Positions 57,836 to 64,000 of a DNA stretch of 64,000 nucleotides are shown here, piece by piece. The translations under genes were made by a program, and so were the position numbers. The notes beneath the pieces are model-generated. The model saw only the letters and a list, made by a program, of their open reading frames with translations. It did no database searches and had not been told where the DNA came from. The number at the start of each line of letters is the position of its first letter. Position 1 is the stretch's first letter. Source of the stretch: Ovis canadensis (taxonomy: Eukaryota > Chordata > Mammalia > Artiodactyla > Bovidae); assembly GCF_042477335.2 (NCBI RefSeq), contig NC_091253.1, positions 93,262,501 through 93,326,500 of the forward strand. The letters are read 5' to 3'.

Positions 57836-58324
57836 GAGCACACCTGAGCAGCTAAGCGTTGGCGTGTTGGTGCCCATCGCAGGGACGAGCTAGGAGCTGC
57901 CTCCAGGGAGGTATCAAGCCAGAGGCCCGGTCCAGGCTGTCCTCAGTTAACACCTCTGCTTAATAACTTGGAAGAGAGCAGGCACAGCAGGTGCTTCAAA
58001 GACCAGAGGCGGAAACCAGAGCAGACATCCAAAGGCGCTGCTGGCGAGCGGGAGGGGAGGAACTGGGATTCGGTTTGGGGAAGTACAAACCCATCTAGCT
58101 GCGGGGAGCTAATCCACAGCAAAGGTGGAGAGGTCAGGAGAGAAAGGACAGCTGAGAGGCTGAAAAGCAACTGGGAGGACGGAGGGATGGAGATGCTGTT
58201 CTGTAATGTGATGAGGCCAGAGCCAGGCCAAGGCTATTCTGGGCAGCCTTCACTGGAGCTGCGGAGGCCAGGGAGGGCCTGCTCCCTGCCTTGTGTGTAC
58301 AGAGGCCAGCTCCTACTGCAGGCT

Positions 58325-58347
58325 CACACACACACACACACACACAC
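58325..58347. repeat. (CA)11 microsatellite
   Basis: Short uninterrupted CA run. Confidence 0.9.
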
Positions 58348-58659
58348 TTTAACACTGACCCCCAAGACCCCCATGAAACACGCACACACATTTTGATACC
58401 GACCCCCATCATACCCCATGAATCTTTTAAACTTTCTTCCTTCCGGGTTTTGCCCATGTTTTATTTCCTAAAGTCTCTAAGAGGAGTCACGGGGCTATTG
58501 CATTTGTAGCATATAGGGTACCGTTCTGAGTGGATGGGGAGGCAGCTAGAAAGTAAGTGAATGAAGAGGCACTCAAGCATGCCGATGAGCCAGTCTCAAG
58601 TTTCGGAAGCTCTGTCTCCAGTCGGAAGCTCTGATCCTTCTTCTAGTACTTCCAGAGGC

Positions 58660-58790
58660 AATGCTGCTCAGTGGTTAAAGGCAGGCGCCTCTGGCTTTTA
58701 CTACCCATGTAAACGTAGCCTACACATCCGAGTCTATTTCCTCAGCTGTAAAGTGGGAACAGAATTCACAGCTCTTCAAGGTTAAGTGCA
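58660..58790 (+). mobile_element. MIR fragment
   Basis: ctgctcagtggttaaaggca, then ttcctcagctgtaaagtggg, in MIR order. Confidence 0.55.
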
Positions 58791-60037
58791 GGACCGCTCC
58801 TGCCTAGAGTTGGTCCTGGATAAGCGGACATCAACATTCCCTGAAAATTTGCCCCTTGGTTGACAGTGGCATGTTCCCAATCTTGCTGTAGGCTTTTTGT
58901 TCAGATGCCTTTAGATCAGGCTTTGCAAAGATGAACAGATTGAAACCAGGAGTGAAAAATAGCCAGCTTGAGGGCTTTCTCTAGAGCTGGAACAAAGGGA
59001 TCCCGACTCCTGGCAAGCTGGTTAAGTGGGCTCAGGGATATACCAACTGTGGAGCCACGCGTACTCTTGTGCACCTCTGGGCCTCACACCACTGAGAGGG
59101 TCCTCACATGTGGGTGGGCACCTTGGGAGACAAAGCTTAGCCATGATTCTGCCTGTCCTTAATCTTGCCCCCTCTGGGGAATTAAGAGACCTACTTGCAA
59201 ACAACGAAATATGCATACCAACCCATCAGACTGTGGGCCTGACTATGACAAGATGAGGGGGGAGTAGGGTGAGTTTCTCTGGGGGTTTCATCTTTCTCTC
59301 TCTTTATTCGTGGGACTTATACGATCCTTGCCAGAAGCTAAAGGATGATCTGGACACTCTCAGCTGGCCGATTCCCAGGGAGGGGAAAGGAACATCTCTG
59401 CCTTTCCGGCTGGAAGGGCCCTCTGGGGTCATTGAGTCCAGCTTCTCGAAGGCTCAAGACTTGTTTGCAATCCTTTTTCAGAGTAAGTGGTGGGCAAGCC
59501 CACCACCACCCCTAGACCTGTCAGCCACTGCTCTCCACTCCAAGTCCAGGGAGAACAGGGCAAACTCAGCAATGTGAGAAAGACAAGCCATAAGGGAATC
59601 ATTTCATTTTCAAACCCAAGCAGAGAGGCGAATTGTGTGCCATTATCTTCTATCTGCAGAAGTGACTAAGCAGAATTATGAACAGGTCAAGATTAATCTT
59701 CTTCCTGGTACATGAACCTGAATTTCTTCTTGTAGCATTTGATTTATTCAATTAATAAAATGCTGTTTTTCCTTTATAATAAGCAGATAAATTTATCCAT
59801 TAAATGTCCTAAATGACTGCTTTTGAACTGAGTGTGACTCTCTGTGGGTGACTTTTGTGCATTTTGGAATGCAAGTTGTTTGACAGCCCTTTTAAAAGCG
59901 TGTACTGATCAGGATTATATGATATACGTACAAGAAGGAGGGCCTAGTCTCCCCACCTCTTGCCCTTTGCACTCCTCCAGCACACCTGCTTGGGAAGCCA
60001 ATCCGGTAGACCCTTCTTTGATCTACCAAAGTAGACC
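58791..60037. other. intergenic, no recognised feature
   Basis: No gene recognised. Open frames reach about 100 codons without features. Confidence 0.5.
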
Positions 60038-60650
60038 TTCAGTTCAGCTCAGTGCAGTTGCTCAGTCGTGTCCGACTCTTTGCAACCCCATGAATCGCAG
60101 CACGCCAGGCCTCCCTGTCCATCACCATCTCCCGGAGTTCACTCAGACTCACGTCCATCGAGTCACTGATGCCATCGAGCCATCTCATCCTCGGTCGTCC
60201 CCTTCTCCTCCTGCCCCCAATCCCTCCCAGCATCAGACTCTTTTCCAAAGAGTCAACTCTTCGCATGAGGTGGCCAAAGTACTGGAGCTTCAGCTTTAGC
60301 ATCATTCCTTCCAAAGAAATCCCAGGGCTGATCTCCTTCAGAATGGACTGGTTGGATCTCCTTGCAGTCCAAGGGACTCTCAAGAGTCTTCTCCAACACC
60401 ACAGTTCAAAAGCATCAATTCTTCAGCGCTCAGCCTTCTTCACAGTCCAACTCTCACATCCATACATGACCACAGGAAAAACCATAGCCTTGACTAGATG
60501 GACCTTAGTCGGCAAAGTAATGTCTCTGCTTTTGAATATGCTATCTAGGTTGCTCATAACTTTTCTTCCAAGGAGTAAGCGTCTTTTGATTTCATGGCTG
60601 CAATCACCATCTGCAGTGATTTAGGAGCCCCCAAAAATAAAGTCTTAGCT
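60038..60650 (-). mobile_element. BovB LINE 3' fragment
   Basis: Decayed pentamer tail complement (ttcagctcagtgcagttgct), then the C-terminal reverse-transcriptase region with MYGCESW, ending near aaaataaagtctta. Confidence 0.92.
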
Positions 60651-60767
60651 TTGCTTAATTTTGTCTGACGGAGATGCCAGTTTCCAAGAAGACCAGTGGG
60701 GAAGACAGAATCACTGCATTTCAGATGCAATTGGAAGGGGGTGTCTAGGTGCCTTCCGCATCCAGTA

Positions 60768-60846
60768 AGCCACAGTTCTCTCTGGCATAGCACATGCCCA
60801 CTGAGCCACAGTTCTCTCTGGCATAGCACATGCCCAGTGAGCCATG
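60768..60846 (+). repeat. 36-bp tandem repeat, about 2.2 copies
   Basis: Units start at 60768, 60804 and 60840 (partial) with agccacagttctctctggca. The first two copies are essentially identical. Confidence 0.9.
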
Positions 60847-60921
60847 CAACTCCAAGGAAGTCATACAACCTCTCTGGATATTACCTCCTTATTTTAGCTA
60901 TGGGAATAATCATTGCATCTC

Positions 60922-61032
60922 TCAGTTAAATCGCTCGGTCATGTCCGACTCTACAACCCCATGGACTGCAGCACGCCAGGCTTCCCTGTTCATCACCAAC
61001 TGCCAGAGCTTGCTCAAACTCATGACCATCGA
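60922..61032 (-). mobile_element. BovB LINE extreme 3' fragment
   Basis: Only about 110 bases: cggtcatgtccgactctaca through tgctcaaactcatgaccatc. The tail is decayed. Confidence 0.8.
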
Positions 61033-61714
61033 TATCTACCTTATATGGTTGTTGTTGGGGTGGAAGGCCATAATGTATAACAAAGGGCTTTCTAGAGGCA
61101 GCTGCAAGAGGCGGTTATTGTGCTGTTATGACTATCTGCCCTCACCCGGGGTCATTGTGGAGAACTTTATTTCCCCCGGGGAAAATTTCTTTGCTTCCAA
61201 GTTAAAATGGTTAAATTTCATCAAGGACTGTGGCATAAAGGCATCGACCTTCCACTCTCAATGACAGTGAGCAGTATCTCTTGGAGACAAGTCTGAATGT
61301 TATCTGTGTACCCACTGGCACTAAAAGCTTTTCTAAACATTATGTCCTTGGATTTAAAAATCATTACCTTAAACATTCTTTCCTCTGCAGTTCTGCAGAG
61401 CTATTGTGCATGCACATAGAACTGGCCAGCATGGAGTTCAGACATGAGAGCTCCAAGGAATTTCAGACACAAAACTCACATGTGGTTGAAGAATATTTCA
61501 GGAAAGTTGCAGGAACTTCAAGGGATAGAGCTGAGAGGACTTTACTATTCTGACCAGTTTATTCATAGAGTCATAAATACTAAATTTGGAAAGTTTTCTG
61601 GGCCAAACTCTTCATTTTAAGATGAGAAAAGATGGCTTAAAATAGATTATTGGTTAAGCAGTTACTTTGGGAAAACTTAGGTTTTTCTGATTTCCTTCCA
61701 GGCCAATGTTCTTT

Positions 61715-61910
61715 CCATTATATTGCTAATAATATCAACAACAACCACAACAGCTACTGTTTATTGAATAATGAGTGTGCTAAGCTATTTACATATGTTT
61801 ACTCATTTAACTCAGGCAATAAACTAATGAGGCGGATATTGTTCCTGTTTTACAGATGAGGAAAATGAAGGTCAGAAATATTAATTACTTCCCCAAGGTC
61901 AGGATACTGA
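61715..61910 (-). mobile_element. MIR SINE
   Basis: tgtttattgaataatgagtg, then ttacatatgtttactcattt, then tgttttacagatgaggaaaa, then cttccccaaggtcagg match reverse-complement MIR. Confidence 0.75.
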
Positions 61911-63288
61911 TGTTTATATCAGTCCACAGTATAGAAAGCAAGAAGGGGTATATGTGTCAAGGATTGGTGCTGTTTGTTTACATACAATAGCATGTCTCCA
62001 TTTTTAAAAAAATTTAGAGATGAAAATTATTCTACCCCAAATATCAAGGGCCCTAGAAAATACATTCTGAACTCAGGACAAAACTTTCCCTGAAGTGTGT
62101 CTGACTTTATATTGACAGGAAATAACTGGAAATGAGGGTGTGGCACTTCCCCATTCTTCTGCTTGTCAGGGTTTTAGAGTTCAGACCTGAGATGAGTCAT
62201 AACGGAAATGTGTAGGCTTTTGGCCACAATGGAAATACTCATTTTCCCAATTGCTCAGCAGCAAAACATTGAGGCCAACTCTTTTTGTGTGCTGGGAATG
62301 TTAAAAACATTTTTCAGTCTTAGTGTTGCTTTTAAAATCATTAAACCAATTTCTGTTGCCCCTGCTGCAATTTCTAAAGATCCTATACTCACAAGAAATT
62401 TGCCTACTCCTTAATCTTGATTTCTTATTTTTCCAACTTTCATTAAAAGCATAACTTCCTCACTCTGGCACAAGTTATAGAGCTTGAATTTTAAAACTTC
62501 CAACATGCATTTTCTCAAAATATCAAAGGATGCTTTTCAGAAATTCTGCTTTCCCTAAAATGTTAACTTTACACTAAGCAATGCTATGTTTGAATGTCCC
62601 CAAAACACCAGAATGAGTTCTTGAAATTTCTCTAGTACAAAATAATAGCATAAGAAGAGAGAAGGAGAGAAAAAAGCAGTGTCTGAAATTAGCCAAGGTT
62701 CTTCATGCCCAAATGGAAACTAGATGAAACTTGATAAAAAATAAAAGAAAAAAAAAATTATGAAAACAGTCCCAAAGTTGATTATTGGCCATTTTTGGAA
62801 CACAGTGTAAAATGTTAACAGGAAAGGGGTTCGCGATGTTCATTTAATAGGACATTTAAAGAGGAGGATGAGCTGTGAAAACTGGGGTCTACACTGTCAC
62901 GCTTACTTTCTTTGCCTCTTCTATCCTTTTATCCAGATGTTCATGCCCAGATGTTTCAGCACTTGGGGACTCAGGTCCTTACTGCATGCTGGACCCTCAG
63001 GATCCAAAACTTAAACTGTCATCGTTCATGCCCTTGAGAAGCCTTGTCCATTGGTAGAAATAGACACTACATGAACCAGTACAGTGTGATGGAAAGCCTG
63101 TCACAATGAAGGGAGGCACAGAATGGAATGGGGCTCAGCTGCGTACCTCTGGGGAATCGGGGATGGATTTCCTGAGGAGGTGGCACTCGGATGCTAACCA
63201 GTGGTTAACTAGCCAGGGAGAGAAAGGGGCAGGGACCCTCCAGACAATGGGAACAGTGGGTGTAAGAGGCACAAATGCTCAGAGACCA
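61911..63288. other. intergenic, no recognised feature
   Basis: About 1.4 kb, AT-rich, no gene recognised. Confidence 0.5.
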
Positions 63289-64000
63289 TCAGTTCAGTTC
63301 AGTTCAGTTCAGTTCAGTCGCTCAGTCGTGTCCGACTCTGTGCGACCCCATGAATCCCAGCATGCCAGGCCTCCCTGTCCATCATCATCTCCCGGAGTTC
63401 ACTCAGACTCACGTCCATTGAGGCCGTGATGCCATCCAGCCATCTCATCCTCGGTCGTCCCCTTCTCCTCCTGCCCCCAATCCCTCCCAGCATCAGAGGC
63501 TTTTCCAATGAGTCAACTCTTCGCATGAGGTGGCCAAAGTACTGGAGCTTCAGATTTAGCATCATTCTTTCCAAAGAAATCCCAGGGCTGATCTCCTTCA
63601 GAATGGACTGGTTGGATCTCCTTGCAGTCCAAGGGACTCTCAAGAGTCTTCTCCAACACCACAGTTCAAAAGCATCAATTCTTCGGCACTCAGCCTTCTT
63701 CACAGTCCAACTCTCACATCCATACATGACCACTGGAAAAACCATAGCCTTGACTAGATGGACCTTAGTCAGCAAAGTAATGTCTCTGCTTTTGAATATG
63801 CTATCTAGGTTGCTCATAACTTTTCTTCCAAGGAGTAAGCGTCTTTTCATTTCATGGCTGCAATCACCATCTGCAGTGATTTTGGAGCCCCCCAAAATAA
63901 AGTCTGACACTGTTTCTACTGTTTCCCCATCTATTTCCCATGAAGTGATGGGACCAGATGCCATGATCTTCGTTTTCTGAAGGTTGAGCTTTAAGACAAC
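63289..64000 (-). mobile_element. BovB LINE, continues past the window edge
   Basis: The longest pentamer tail in the window (about six TTCAG units from 63291), then a well preserved C-terminal region. Frame 63314-63964 is open, with [20 protein letters not shown]. It is cut by the window end. Confidence 0.95.

Noticed and set aside
1-64000. CRISPR array, operon, prophage or bacterial defence system
   Set aside because: No regularly spaced repeats with unique spacers and no prokaryotic gene layout; the content is mammalian throughout.

Overview
This is nuclear DNA from a ruminant, most likely a bovid. The evidence is the abundant BovB (RTE-type) LINE copies with their CTGAA-repeat tails, the tRNA-derived Bov-tA and Bov-A2 SINEs, the ruminant L1 3' ends, and a mammalian single-copy gene whose protein reads like bovine PDP1. 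I cannot separate cattle from close relatives by eye. No operons, CRISPR arrays, tRNA or rRNA genes were seen. I found one functional gene; almost everything else is repeat or unrecognised intergenic DNA.

The gene is PDP1, the catalytic subunit of mitochondrial pyruvate dehydrogenase phosphatase, on the minus strand. The 538-codon frame lies in one exon (21556-23172). A long 3' UTR runs toward about 19.1 kb. A roughly 3.5 kb intron separates that exon from a GC-rich CpG island (about 26.7-28.1 kb) that holds the promoter. A 31-base coding stretch at 26678-26708 splices to 23216 and gives an isoform with 25 more N-terminal residues. From about 19.0 to 28.4 kb I see almost no interspersed repeats, and no BovB from 13.8 to 30.4 kb.

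Left flank (1-18 kb): ageing L1, SINE and LTR pieces, then a layered block at 5.76-9.98 kb in which a solo retroviral LTR sits inside a minus-strand BovB and is itself cut by two plus-strand BovB copies. An older BovB fragment and a nearly full-length minus-strand BovB follow (10.8-13.8 kb).

Right flank (28.4-64 kb): SINEs, MIRs, microsatellites and many 3'-truncated BovB copies. Highlights are a BovB inserted head-to-head into another BovB (35.26-38.0 kb), a row of three BovB 3' ends (38.6-40.1 kb), a processed SUMO3 pseudogene with intact target-site duplications (40.1-41.7 kb), an MLT1-type MaLR LTR (43.0-43.4 kb), and two nearly identical 220-bp BovB pieces 0.9 kb apart (53.3 and 54.2 kb). 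The window ends inside another BovB copy.

I did not find a new protein-coding system. The most interesting signals are the nested insertion history, a premature TGA haplotype in the reverse-transcriptase domain shared by three separate BovB copies, the PDP1 alternative N terminus, and the SUMO3 retrocopy. Repeat boundaries were placed by eye and may be off by 10-20 bases.
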